NCBI GenBank assembly: GCA_903850425.1 | Contig: CAINLR010000011.1 | Location: 18,346-82,345, forward strand | Reading direction: 5' to 3' | DNA length: 64,000 nucleotides | Origin: an uncultured Verrucomicrobia subdivision 3 bacterium | GTDB taxonomy: Bacteria; Verrucomicrobiota; Verrucomicrobiia; Limisphaerales; UBA11358 | Shown: positions 42,701-50,609 of the stretch, piece after piece | Layout: each line of letters starts with the position of its first letter | Position numbering within the stretch: position 1 is the stretch's first letter | The notes under the pieces: generated by a model | Seen by the model: only the letters and a program-made list of their open reading frames with translations | Told to the model about the DNA's origin: nothing | Database searches by the model: none | Program-made: the position numbers and the translations under genes

Positions 42701-44727
42701 CGTTGATTAAATATGAAGGCGTCATTGGCGGCGCAGGCTTCGCTGGCCTGTCAATGAATACCCTGCCTCGTGGCGTGGCTGCCACCTTGGTGGACAACAG
42801 CGCCAATCATAGCGTTGATTTGCAGGTGACGGCCGTCGGTTTGGAGTGGACCGGCGCCAACTCATCCGCTTGGGACATTGGCACCACCGAAAACTGGTAT
42901 AATCCTCAATCCATGTCGCAAGATTATTACTATGATGGTGACACGGTGGTCTTCAACGATATCACCAACAATTACACGGTTAGCATACAGCCGGCCAACG
43001 TGAGTCCCACCGGAATCACCGTGAACACCACCAACACCTACCTTTTCGCCGGTGGCACCGCGAATGGCATCATCGGCGCGGCCAGCCTTTTGAAGACTGG
43101 GACCGGCACTTTGATCATGGCTAATTCCAACAACGTTTTCACCGGTGGCACCACGATCAATCAGGGCATCCTGCAACTGGCCGACCAGAGCTACTCTTAT
43201 CCCTACAATGGCGGCGCGCTAAACAACAACGGTGGCGTGGTTACGGTCAATAGCGGTGCCACCTTTGATGTCAACAGCATCGAAGTTCCAAACTATCAAA
43301 GCTACGGACCGGACGGTTACAACGTCTATATCAGCGGCAATGGCGTTGGCGGCAATGGCGCGTTGATCAACAGCACGACCAGCAACAACGACAATGCTGA
43401 TCCAGGTTACCTTACCTTAACGGGTGATGCCACCGTGGGTGGCGCTGGCGATATTAATATTCGCCATGGTGCCTCACCAAAACTAAGTTCCCAGAGCGGT
43501 GCTTACACGCTGACGAAGGTGGGTGCCGGCCAGTTCCGCGTGCGTTATAACACGGTAGTCAGCACCAACTTTGGAAATATTAACATCCTGCAAGGCATCA
43601 TAACTTATGAATCATCCAACACCAACGGCTTTGGCGATGCGACCAAGACCGTTTCTGTCGGAAATGGCGGCGGTTTTGCCTGGGGCACGGCCAGTGTGCC
43701 TTGCTACAAACAGATTATCGCAAGCAACGGTGCCACGTTGTATGGTTATAATACCACGGCGAATGTTATTGCCAGCCCGGTCAAGTTGAACGACGGCACT
43801 GTCACGCTCAATGCCAATTACTTCAATGCGCTGACTTTTAGTAATGTTTTAAGTGGCGCGGGTGGCATCAGCGTCAGCTATAACTCCACGGTTACTTTTG
43901 CCGCCAGCAATACTTACAGTGGCAATACTTATGTGTCTGATTGCAACGCCAGTCCCGGCTCGGTTTTACGGTTGGTTGGCAACGGTTCCATCGCTAATTC
44001 GCCGAACATCACCCTGCAAGGTATTACCAGCGGTCAAGCATTCGCCGGCGGTTTGGACGCGAGCGCTCGGACCGACGGCACGTTGACGCTGCTCAATAGC
44101 CAGACCTTGCGCGGCGACAATGCTGCCTATGTGAAGGGAAATGTGGTTGCCACTTCCGGCACGACCATCACGCCTGGTGGTTTGAACAATGTGCAATCCA
44201 TGAACTTCAGCAACAACCTGACACTCCAAGCGGGCAGCACCTATGTGGCTGATGTCGGCTACGACGGCGTTTCCGCCACTTCCAACGACGTTGCGAATGT
44301 TACTGGCACCTTGAGCTATGGTGGCGCCTTGACGGTTAATGCCATTGGCAGTCCCTTGGTGGCGGGTAACTCGTTCAAACTGTTCAATACCACCGGCACG
44401 CCGAGCGGCAGCTTTGCTACCACCAATCTCCCGGCCTTGGGCACCGGTTTGGGATGGAATTGGAATCCGGCCACGGCTACTTTGGCAGTAGTCGCCGCGG
44501 TGAACACGAACCCGGCCACGGCCAATTTCCAGGCCACCTTCTCAAGCGGTTCGTTGCATTTCACTTGGGCAGCTGATCATCTAGGCTGGCAGCTTTACAC
44601 GAATGCTATCGGCTTGAGCGCAACCGGTAGCTGGTTCCCGGTGTCGGGTTCCGCCGCTGTCACCAGCGAAACGATTCCCGCCAATCCGGCGGCTCCGCAT
44701 GTGTTCTTCCAATTGCGGTATCCGTGA
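39787..44727 (+). CDS. Secreted PATR (autotransporter-associated beta-strand repeat) protein
   Basis: 1646 residues from the ATG at 39787, with a signal peptide ending near SANA-AN. The body is a long Gly/Asn/Thr-rich repeat protein; PATR units are seen at SLTKTNTGTVSIQTTNTYNG with GTLIKGGILQAYSGS, and at LLKTGTGTLIMANSNN with GTTINQGILQLAD. Such repeats fold as beta-helix passengers in surface proteins. No C-terminal autotransporter barrel is present. The end is a short domain, LHFTWAADHLGWQLYTNAIG with FFQLRYP, which recurs at the end of the GH74 protein downstream. It may bind or display at the cell surface; enzymatic residues were not identified. A strong terminator follows. Confidence 0.85.
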   Translation: MKIKISLTSLWTCVLSAASALGLIASANAANINMTGSDGFGATSFNAGLNWAGGLAPTAGNNYFTAGFLLRTPTTSGNFTFAGDSLTFQPNSTANSTAMNLKGSSPSTITINNCTNAGGVIGNGNGGATYTLAGNMFISAPTAFGLGGDGGRFLIIGSALSGSAAITNGFVGNGLGTITYTNNNTAFTGPMVTILASTNRAASQANLGGNPASFNAQQFVLDSGTFVPTASFAMNNPNSGVTIGAGGGNFYVGTGINFTNANPLAGPGTLTKSGAGTMVQNGSGASFTGNAVISAGTLAIGASGSLSGSPVINVGGGAVLDVTAGGLTMSANQQLIGTGTINGNVTDASGSTINAAGSSTVGNLTFSNNLTLVNGGNIVVDFAAATNDVIVVNGDLSPSGITYVSVGSAPPGGFVNGTSYTVMKVNGTLGGTAANFAVPATLQTRQTFPISYDAVNKLVKLTVAGNPPANLVWQGDVTNGVNNAWDITTSPNWLNGVNSDVYYDLDAVVFNDAGTNQSGTINQPTLDVVVNPKSVTFNATNDYTFASPTGLGAIAGTASLTKTNTGTVSIQTTNTYNGGTLIKGGILQAYSGSALGTGSVTVTNSGSLDVYVNSAGTAVYNPAQALIVSGTGVAPNIGAIFTTHGMGCAIGCTPFGIKSVRLAGSVAMGDDGATWQIGLDGNANGGANVGSIDGKGFSLTKVGNNTLVIEATNVSALSQFVLAGGGVELANTANNPFGSSATLVISNGTWINSWDNYANSGINLANPMVIGAGGGQLWNTHGLYYNHACYNTYSGNVTLSPDTNVNSGLTIYNTAFFGGAPNNLATWGTMTFSGIISGTNNVVCVGPQFQRGGGNNNAYANNPVNFTGNNTYSGLTIVSNYVVLNTTTYNQSGGTYDIVDFGDLDVIPVNGRPTLPMASLLADVQLLGPPSIGFSRLTAMPTSPVIYATNFTITSSCDIVPPKSGYSVGQFPLIKYEGVIGGAGFAGLSMNTLPRGVAATLVDNSANHSVDLQVTAVGLEWTGANSSAWDIGTTENWYNPQSMSQDYYYDGDTVVFNDITNNYTVSIQPANVSPTGITVNTTNTYLFAGGTANGIIGAASLLKTGTGTLIMANSNNVFTGGTTINQGILQLADQSYSYPYNGGALNNNGGVVTVNSGATFDVNSIEVPNYQSYGPDGYNVYISGNGVGGNGALINSTTSNNDNADPGYLTLTGDATVGGAGDINIRHGASPKLSSQSGAYTLTKVGAGQFRVRYNTVVSTNFGNINILQGIITYESSNTNGFGDATKTVSVGNGGGFAWGTASVPCYKQIIASNGATLYGYNTTANVIASPVKLNDGTVTLNANYFNALTFSNVLSGAGGISVSYNSTVTFAASNTYSGNTYVSDCNASPGSVLRLVGNGSIANSPNITLQGITSGQAFAGGLDASARTDGTLTLLNSQTLRGDNAAYVKGNVVATSGTTITPGGLNNVQSMNFSNNLTLQAGSTYVADVGYDGVSATSNDVANVTGTLSYGGALTVNAIGSPLVAGNSFKLFNTTGTPSGSFATTNLPALGTGLGWNWNPATATLAVVAAVNTNPATANFQATFSSGSLHFTWAADHLGWQLYTNAIGLSATGSWFPVSGSAAVTSETIPANPAAPHVFFQLRYP

Positions 44728-44790
44728 TTGAAGAATTGGCGGCGATCGTCCCGGCCGGTCGCCGCATTTCTGACAGTCGGGTTTGGGGTT

Positions 44791-44829
44791 GCGGGGACGG
44801 CTAAGGGGTTGGCCGTCCCCGCTTTTTTT
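44791..44829 (+). terminator. Strong Rho-independent terminator after the PATR gene
   Basis: GCGGGGACGGC (44791-44801) and GCCGTCCCCGC (44812-44822) form a perfect 11-base stem with a 10-base loop, followed by seven Ts. It lies 63 bases after the PATR stop and 27 before the GH74 ATG, so the GH74 gene needs read-through or its own start signal close by. Confidence 0.93.
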
Positions 44830-44856
44830 CTGGAAAACCTGTGCGAAGATCGAACA

Positions 44857-47520
44857 ATGCTGCATCATAGAGTTGTGAATCTGGTTTCCCTTTGTGCTGA
44901 ACGGCTCGGATTCCGGTTTGCAAGCCGGTCCTCCTCGGGGTTCGCGGCGACACTCTTGCGGGTGGCATTGGGGTTTTGCTTTATCGCATCGGTTCATGCG
45001 CAGACGTTTGGCAACGTCACGATGGGCGGCGGCGGTTATGTGACCGGAGTCATTGCCTGCCCCAGCCAGCAAAATCTTTTCTACGCCAAGACCGACGTCG
45101 GCGGGGCCTACCGCTGGAATGAAACCAATCAGTCTTGGATTCCGCTCTTGGACTGGAATTCCCAGGATGAAACCACTTATCAGGGTGTCGAAAGCCTGGC
45201 AGTTGACCCGCAGTCACCGGCGACATTGTATCTCCTGGCCGGCACTTCGTATTGGAACAGTGGCAAGACCGCCATTCTTCGTTCCTCGGATTACGGCAAT
45301 ACCTTCTCCATTACGGATGTCACGGCCAAATTCAAAGCGAACGGCAACGGCGCCGATCGGCAGAAGGGCGAAGCTTTGGCCGTGGACCCGCACCTTGGCA
45401 GCATTCTATTTTGCGGCACGCGGGCGAACGGACTTTTCAAGAGCCTGGACTTTGGCACGAACTGGAGCGCCGTCGCCAGCTTGAACGCCAACCTGAATGT
45501 CGCCAGCGAGAGTATCAGCTTTGTGTTGTTCGACCAATACACCGGCATGAACGGCAGCCCCACTCCGCGCATCTTTGTCGGCGTCTTTCGCACGGGAACC
45601 AATCTTTTTGTCAGCAACGATGCGGGAACCAACTGGACGCCGCTGACGAACGGTCTCAGCGCCTCGCTGCCGCAGCGGTGCGCGCTCGCCAGCGACAACA
45701 ATCTCTACATCACTTATGGCAATGACCCGAACGGGGCGCTGATGCGCTACACGACGACGAACGGATTCTGGACGAACTGTTCGCCCGCCGGAACGCTGAC
45801 CTATGGCGGCATCAGCGTCTGTGCAACGAATCCGGGCCGGCTCATCGCCACGACTTATTCGGAATGGAAATGGCAGCCGTGGGGCGCGTGGGGCGACAAA
45901 ATTTTTGTCAGCACCAATTCCGGTGCGTCGTGGAACGACCTGTTTGCGAGCAACAAGGCGACCAACAATGCCAATGGTTTTTCCTACATCGCCCCGGCGT
46001 CAATCCACTGGGCCGGCGCGCTGGCCATGGACCCGTTCAATCCCAACCGCGTCTTGGTCGGTTCTGGCAATGGCATTTTTTGCACGACGAACTTGAATTG
46101 GGGAGCGACGCTCTCAACCTGGAAGTTTATGGTGAAAGGGCTGGAGGAAACTGTCCCGATTGATTTCATCAGCTTGCCCGGCGGGCCGTTCCTCACGTCT
46201 GTCGGCGACCAGGGCGGATTCGTCCACACCAACATTGCCATCTCGCCACCCACCAACATGAGCCAGTCCACCAGTTTTGCCTTCGCCGCCAAGAAGCCCG
46301 ACTTTGTTTGCCGCGTCGTTCAGAACGGTGAGGTCTGGTATTCCAAACAACTGCCCGTGGTGTGGACAAAAATGCCTTCCACGCCGGATGTGATGACCAA
46401 TGGTGAAGTGGTTGTTTCCGCAGATGGCGCCACGGTGCTCTGGAAATCCACCGTGGGTGGGGTTAACACCAACTACCTTACCACCAATCTCGGCACCAAC
46501 TGGCTGCCAGGCACCGGACTCAATTTCAATTGCATTCCCTTGGCCGACCCGGTGAATGCCGCGAAGTTCTATGCCTACAACCCCGGCGACGGCTATCTCT
46601 ATGTCAGCACCAACGGCGCCCAGGCGTTTTTCAAATCGGGTTCTGCCGGAACCGGTGGCGCGCTGACATTTCGGGCCGCGCCCGGATTGGAGGGCCACGT
46701 CTGGATCGCGCGCGGGAGCAGCGGATTGAAGTATTCAACCAATTCCGGCGCGGCGTTCAGCAGCGGCACCGTCAGCGTTTGCGACGCCATCGCTTTTGGT
46801 AAAACGATTCCCGGCGCAACTTATCCAACGCTTTTCATTTGGGGCAAACCAACCAGTTCCAGCACGGCAGGCATGTATCGCTCCACCGATCAAGGCGTCA
46901 GTTGGCTGCGCGTGAACGACGATGCCCATGAATATGGCGGACGCGGCAATGCCGGCCTGATTGAAGGCGACAAGAATGTGCATGGGCGTGTTTACATGAG
47001 CAGTGCCGGGCGCGGCGTGATCTACATGGACTCTACCGTGCCGGCCACCAACGTGACTTTGGCTCCGCTTAACTTCTCCACTTTTGTCACCGCCACCCAG
47101 CAACTCACCGCCACGGTGTGGCCGACCAATGCCACTTATCCAGCCGTCACCTGGGCTTCCAGCAACACCGCCATTGCCACGGTTAGCGCTTCGGGGTTGG
47201 TGACCGGCAATGCGGCCGGGACGACGGCGATTACCGCGACCACTTTCGACGGCGGGTTTGTTACCAGCTCCGTTGTCACGGTGACCAACTTGATGTCTTC
47301 ACCATTGCTGACTTGGACGCCGGGCGGTGTTTCCGGCATGGTGTTGTCCTGGCCCGCCGACCATCGCGGCTGGCGATTGCAAATGCAGACAAATCTAATG
47401 AACACTGGTCTCGGCACCAACTGGATCAGCCTGCCTGGCTCCGCGTCGGTCAATAGTGTGACGAACCCGATCAATACGGCCAATGGCAGTGTATTCTATC
47501 GTCTGGCATATCCAAATTAG
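44857..47520 (+). CDS. GH74-type xyloglucanase with BIG2 domain
   Basis: 887 residues from the ATG at 44857, which lies after the terminator; signal peptide ends near VHA-Q. The double seven-blade propeller is marked by AKTDVGGAYRWNETNQSWIP with D80, GVESLAVDPQSPATLYLLAG, EALAVDPHLGSILFCGTRAN and VGDQGGFVHTN with D451. D80 and D451 occupy the places of the two catalytic aspartates of GH74. A bacterial Ig-like BIG2 domain follows (ATVWPTNATYPAVTWASSNT), then the shared tail LSWPADHRGWRLQMQTNL with FYRLAYPN. GH74 enzymes cut xyloglucan, some in endo- and some in exo-mode. Fucosidases next to it would suit fucosylated xyloglucan. Confidence 0.9.
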   Translation: MLHHRVVNLVSLCAERLGFRFASRSSSGFAATLLRVALGFCFIASVHAQTFGNVTMGGGGYVTGVIACPSQQNLFYAKTDVGGAYRWNETNQSWIPLLDWNSQDETTYQGVESLAVDPQSPATLYLLAGTSYWNSGKTAILRSSDYGNTFSITDVTAKFKANGNGADRQKGEALAVDPHLGSILFCGTRANGLFKSLDFGTNWSAVASLNANLNVASESISFVLFDQYTGMNGSPTPRIFVGVFRTGTNLFVSNDAGTNWTPLTNGLSASLPQRCALASDNNLYITYGNDPNGALMRYTTTNGFWTNCSPAGTLTYGGISVCATNPGRLIATTYSEWKWQPWGAWGDKIFVSTNSGASWNDLFASNKATNNANGFSYIAPASIHWAGALAMDPFNPNRVLVGSGNGIFCTTNLNWGATLSTWKFMVKGLEETVPIDFISLPGGPFLTSVGDQGGFVHTNIAISPPTNMSQSTSFAFAAKKPDFVCRVVQNGEVWYSKQLPVVWTKMPSTPDVMTNGEVVVSADGATVLWKSTVGGVNTNYLTTNLGTNWLPGTGLNFNCIPLADPVNAAKFYAYNPGDGYLYVSTNGAQAFFKSGSAGTGGALTFRAAPGLEGHVWIARGSSGLKYSTNSGAAFSSGTVSVCDAIAFGKTIPGATYPTLFIWGKPTSSSTAGMYRSTDQGVSWLRVNDDAHEYGGRGNAGLIEGDKNVHGRVYMSSAGRGVIYMDSTVPATNVTLAPLNFSTFVTATQQLTATVWPTNATYPAVTWASSNTAIATVSASGLVTGNAAGTTAITATTFDGGFVTSSVVTVTNLMSSPLLTWTPGGVSGMVLSWPADHRGWRLQMQTNLMNTGLGTNWISLPGSASVNSVTNPINTANGSVFYRLAYPN

Positions 47521-47603
47521 ATGTGATAGCCGCTGACTGAGGCGCTTTTTTGCAGAGTGGAATAATGGTGGAAATGCTTAAACCAATGTCTGAATCAACC
47601 GAA

Positions 47604-49547
47604 ATGAAAATCAACTTACAATTAGGGCTGGCAATTGCGCTGGCGGTTTCCTTCACATCAACGGCAATGGATTTGCCCGTCGCCCCCGGGCCGTTCACCG
47701 GCACGCGGGATTCGCTGACAAATTATTCATGCCCCGACTGGTTTCGCGACGCGAAGTTTGGCATCTGGGCGCACTGGGGGCCGCAGGCCGTGCCGATGGA
47801 AGGTGACTGGTATGCCCGCAAGATGTATCAGCAGGGCACGCCGCAATATAACGACCACCTCGCGCGCTGGGGCCATCCTTCAACGAACGGCTGGAAGGAC
47901 ATTATTCCGCTGTGGAAGGCCGAGAATTGGGATCCTGAAAAATTGATCGAACTCTACAAAAAAGCCGGCGCAAAATATTTTGTCAGCATGGGGTCGCACC
48001 ACGACGATTTCTTTTTGTGGAATTCCAAATTGCACAAGTGGAATGCCGTCCAAGTCGGACCGCATCGCGACGTTGTTGGTGAATGGCAGGCAGCCGCGAA
48101 GAAAAATGGATTGCCGTTCGGCGTGTCCGAGCATCTCGGGGCGAGCTTCAGTTGGTTTCAAGATTCGCACAAGTCGGACAAAACCGGCCCGCTCGCCGGC
48201 GTGCCTTACGATGGGGCGAACTCAAACAATTGGGATTTATATCATTTTCCGGCTGCACCGGATGACAAAAGTTCTTGGTATACCAAAGACCCGCGCTGGC
48301 AGCAGCAGTGGTATTACGAGATCAAGGAACTCGTGGACAATTATCATCCCGACCTGCTTTACAGCGACGGGCCGGTGGTTTTTGGCAATGAAGTCGGCTT
48401 GAGCCAGATTGCGAACCTCTACAACCTTAGCGCGGCGGATCACGGCGGCAAAAACGAGGCAATTTACAACTGCAAGGAAAACAGCGGCGGTCGCTGGGTG
48501 CAGGATTACGAACGCGGCGTCGGCGGCGGCATCAGTCCGGTTCCGTGGCAGACCGACACCTCCATCGGCGACTGGTTTTACAACAAGCATTGGAAATATC
48601 AGCCGTTGAGCTGGACGGTTCACATGCTGGTGGACATCACGAGCAAGAACGGAAACCTGCTGCTCAACGTCGTGCTGCGTCCCGACGGCACGCTCGATCC
48701 CGAAGTGGAAACGATGCTGCACCAGCTCGCCGACTGGACGGCGGTGAACGGCGAGGCGATTTACGGCACGCGTCCGTGGCAGGTTTTTGGCGAAGGCTCC
48801 GTGCGCGCCAAGGGCGGTGCGTTCAAGGAGGATTTTAAATACAGCGCCAGCGACATTCGCTTCACTTCCAAAGGAGAGAAGCTTTATGCGATTGCACTGG
48901 GCTGGCCGGCGGAAAACCAAATGGTCATCCGCTCGCTCGCCGCGACCGACGACGCGACCCAAAACAAAATTGAAAAAGTCGAATTACTCGGTGGAACTGG
49001 CGACTTAAAATTTTCGCAGACAACCAACGGGCTCGCCGTGGATTTGCCCGCCGCAAACATTAGCGATCTCACCTGCACGCTGCGCATCACCGGCAGCAAT
49101 TTTAAACCGGCACCAATTCCTGTGGTTCCGTCGGTTGTCACCGCCGATTCGCACGGTCGGTTGATTTTTGGCGCGGACGACGCCGCGCTGCACGGCGAGC
49201 AAATCAAAATAGAAGAACAAGGCGGCAAGCCGAACATCGGCTATTGGGACAAGCCCGACGAATGGGTTTCGTGGAATGCGCACATCGCGAAACCCGGAGC
49301 TTATCTCGTCAGCGCCACCATCGCCTCGGCGAATGGTGACGGGGAATTTGTTTTGGAAGCCGCCGGCGAGAAAATTACCGGCCGGGCCGAACGCACCGCC
49401 GGTTGGGACAAATTTGCCACTAGCGACATCGGCACGGTAGAAATTAAGTCCAGCGGCGATTTCACCGTAACCGTCCGTGCCAAAGACGCCGCCAGTTGGA
49501 AGGCGATCAACCTAAATTCCATTCGCTTAACGCCGCAAAGTGAATGA
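47604..49547 (+). CDS. GH29 alpha-L-fucosidase with C-terminal accessory domain
   Basis: 647 residues from the ATG at 47604, which gives a clean signal peptide (KINLQLGLAIALAVSFTSTA); earlier in-frame ATGs exist. The catalytic barrel carries WFRDAKFGIWAHWGPQAVPM, AKYFVSMGSHHDDFFLWNSK and nucleophile D255 in PDLLYSDGPV. The C-terminal part includes a beta-sandwich (about 530-640: WDKPDEWVSWNAHIAKPGAY) resembling DUF5077-type or carbohydrate-binding modules. GH29 enzymes release alpha-L-fucose with retention. A shorter paralogue lies at 54280-55869. Confidence 0.93.
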   Translation: MKINLQLGLAIALAVSFTSTAMDLPVAPGPFTGTRDSLTNYSCPDWFRDAKFGIWAHWGPQAVPMEGDWYARKMYQQGTPQYNDHLARWGHPSTNGWKDIIPLWKAENWDPEKLIELYKKAGAKYFVSMGSHHDDFFLWNSKLHKWNAVQVGPHRDVVGEWQAAAKKNGLPFGVSEHLGASFSWFQDSHKSDKTGPLAGVPYDGANSNNWDLYHFPAAPDDKSSWYTKDPRWQQQWYYEIKELVDNYHPDLLYSDGPVVFGNEVGLSQIANLYNLSAADHGGKNEAIYNCKENSGGRWVQDYERGVGGGISPVPWQTDTSIGDWFYNKHWKYQPLSWTVHMLVDITSKNGNLLLNVVLRPDGTLDPEVETMLHQLADWTAVNGEAIYGTRPWQVFGEGSVRAKGGAFKEDFKYSASDIRFTSKGEKLYAIALGWPAENQMVIRSLAATDDATQNKIEKVELLGGTGDLKFSQTTNGLAVDLPAANISDLTCTLRITGSNFKPAPIPVVPSVVTADSHGRLIFGADDAALHGEQIKIEEQGGKPNIGYWDKPDEWVSWNAHIAKPGAYLVSATIASANGDGEFVLEAAGEKITGRAERTAGWDKFATSDIGTVEIKSSGDFTVTVRAKDAASWKAINLNSIRLTPQSE

Positions 49548-49636
49548 TTTCGAACCCATGTGCCCCGATTTCACTCTGAATATATCCGTAATATTTCCCG
49601 ATAGTTATCAACATCAAAAATAAACCATCAATCATC

Positions 49637-50266
49637 ATGAAAAATAAAATGCAACTAACCTCGTATGCTCTGGCAGTAGTAGCTTTGCTGGCTGCCGGAT
49701 GCCAATCTGAAAAACCCGCTGCGGACGGCAAATCCGCCCAATCTGCAGCGACCTCGGCGGCGGCGGTTTCGCAAACCTCAGCGGTGTCGGCGCCGGCGGC
49801 ACAGCCGGTCGAAAAGAAAATTATCCGTATCAAGGCCGGCGTGTCCGCGCCAGTGACAGACTCCGCTGGTAATGTTTGGCTCGCGGATCAGGGTTTCGAG
49901 GGCGGCGACACGATCGAGCGTGCTGATGCGGAGATCGGCGGCACCAAGGACCAGGTGATTTATCGTGCCGAGCGTTATTCAATGGACTCATTTTCCTGGC
50001 CGCTGGCAAACGGCAAGTATCAGGTAAAGCTCCATTTCTGCGAAACCTATGATGGCATCACCGGTCCGGGCGAGCGTGTGTTTTCGTTCAATGTCCAAGG
50101 CCAAGAGTTCAAGGATTTTGACGTGTGGAAAAAGGCCGGCGGACCGCTCAAAGCTTACGTCGAAACGGTGAATGTGGAAGTAACGGATGGAAAACTGCGC
50201 ATCAAGTTTACGTCGAACGTTGAAAATCCGGAAATCAATGCCATCGAAATCATCCCACTCGGCTGA
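49637..50266 (+). CDS. Malectin-like lipoprotein
   Basis: 209 residues. The leader KNKMQLTSYALAVVALLAAGC has a good lipobox (LLAAGC), so the protein is probably membrane anchored. An Ala/Ser/Gln linker (about 25-60) leads to a malectin-type domain: IRIKAGVSAPVTDSAGNVWL, ADQGFEGGDTIERADAEIGG, then YQVKLHFCETYDGITGPGER and LRIKFTSNVENPEINAIEII. Malectin domains bind glucose-based oligosaccharides. Between a fucosidase and other hydrolases it could be a cell-surface glycan-binding protein. Confidence 0.87.
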   Translation: MKNKMQLTSYALAVVALLAAGCQSEKPAADGKSAQSAATSAAAVSQTSAVSAPAAQPVEKKIIRIKAGVSAPVTDSAGNVWLADQGFEGGDTIERADAEIGGTKDQVIYRAERYSMDSFSWPLANGKYQVKLHFCETYDGITGPGERVFSFNVQGQEFKDFDVWKKAGGPLKAYVETVNVEVTDGKLRIKFTSNVENPEINAIEIIPLG

Positions 50267-50287
50267 TGGCCAGGAAATGATTTTTAA

Positions 50288-50605
50288 ATGCCAAACCGGT
50301 TCGCTCGAAAACTCAATCATGGCGGGCGAACCGGTTTGATTGGTGTAGATTTTAGTAATTTGAAAACGCGCGATGACACCATTTGCACGGAGGATCAGCC
50401 TTCGCGCGCCGCTTCGATTCGGACCTTAACACTTGCGGAGGTCCGCGTTGCGAAGTTCTGCGGCGCAGTTGCCATCGTCATTCTTCTGTTCGATTTGGCG
50501 GGAGAAAGTTTCGCGCAAACGGTGACCAATATTATTGATGCGTTCAACACGAACTTTACCCGAGTGGCACCAGCACCAATAAATGGTCTTATCACTAAAA
50601 AATAG
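50288..50605 (+). pseudogene. Broken 5' piece of a secreted-protein gene
   Basis: The frame ends with a signal-peptide-like segment (KFCGAVAIVILLFDLAGESFA) followed by QTVTNIIDAFNTNFTRVAPA and soon a stop. The putative mature start resembles the first residues of secreted verrucomicrobial enzymes that begin with a NVIDTFDP-like stretch, but nothing follows. Its apparent ATG lies in the hairpin at 50292-50348, so translation from there is doubtful. It is best read as a truncated gene. Confidence 0.45.
50292..50348. terminator. Hairpin after the malectin lipoprotein gene
   Basis: CAAACCGGTTCGC (50292-50304) and GCGAACCGGTTTG (50336-50348) form a perfect 13-base stem with a 31-base loop, 25 bases after the lipoprotein stop. 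The 3' side lacks a T run, so it may act as an mRNA 3' end stabiliser or factor-dependent terminator. Confidence 0.5.
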
Positions 50606-50609
50606 AACC

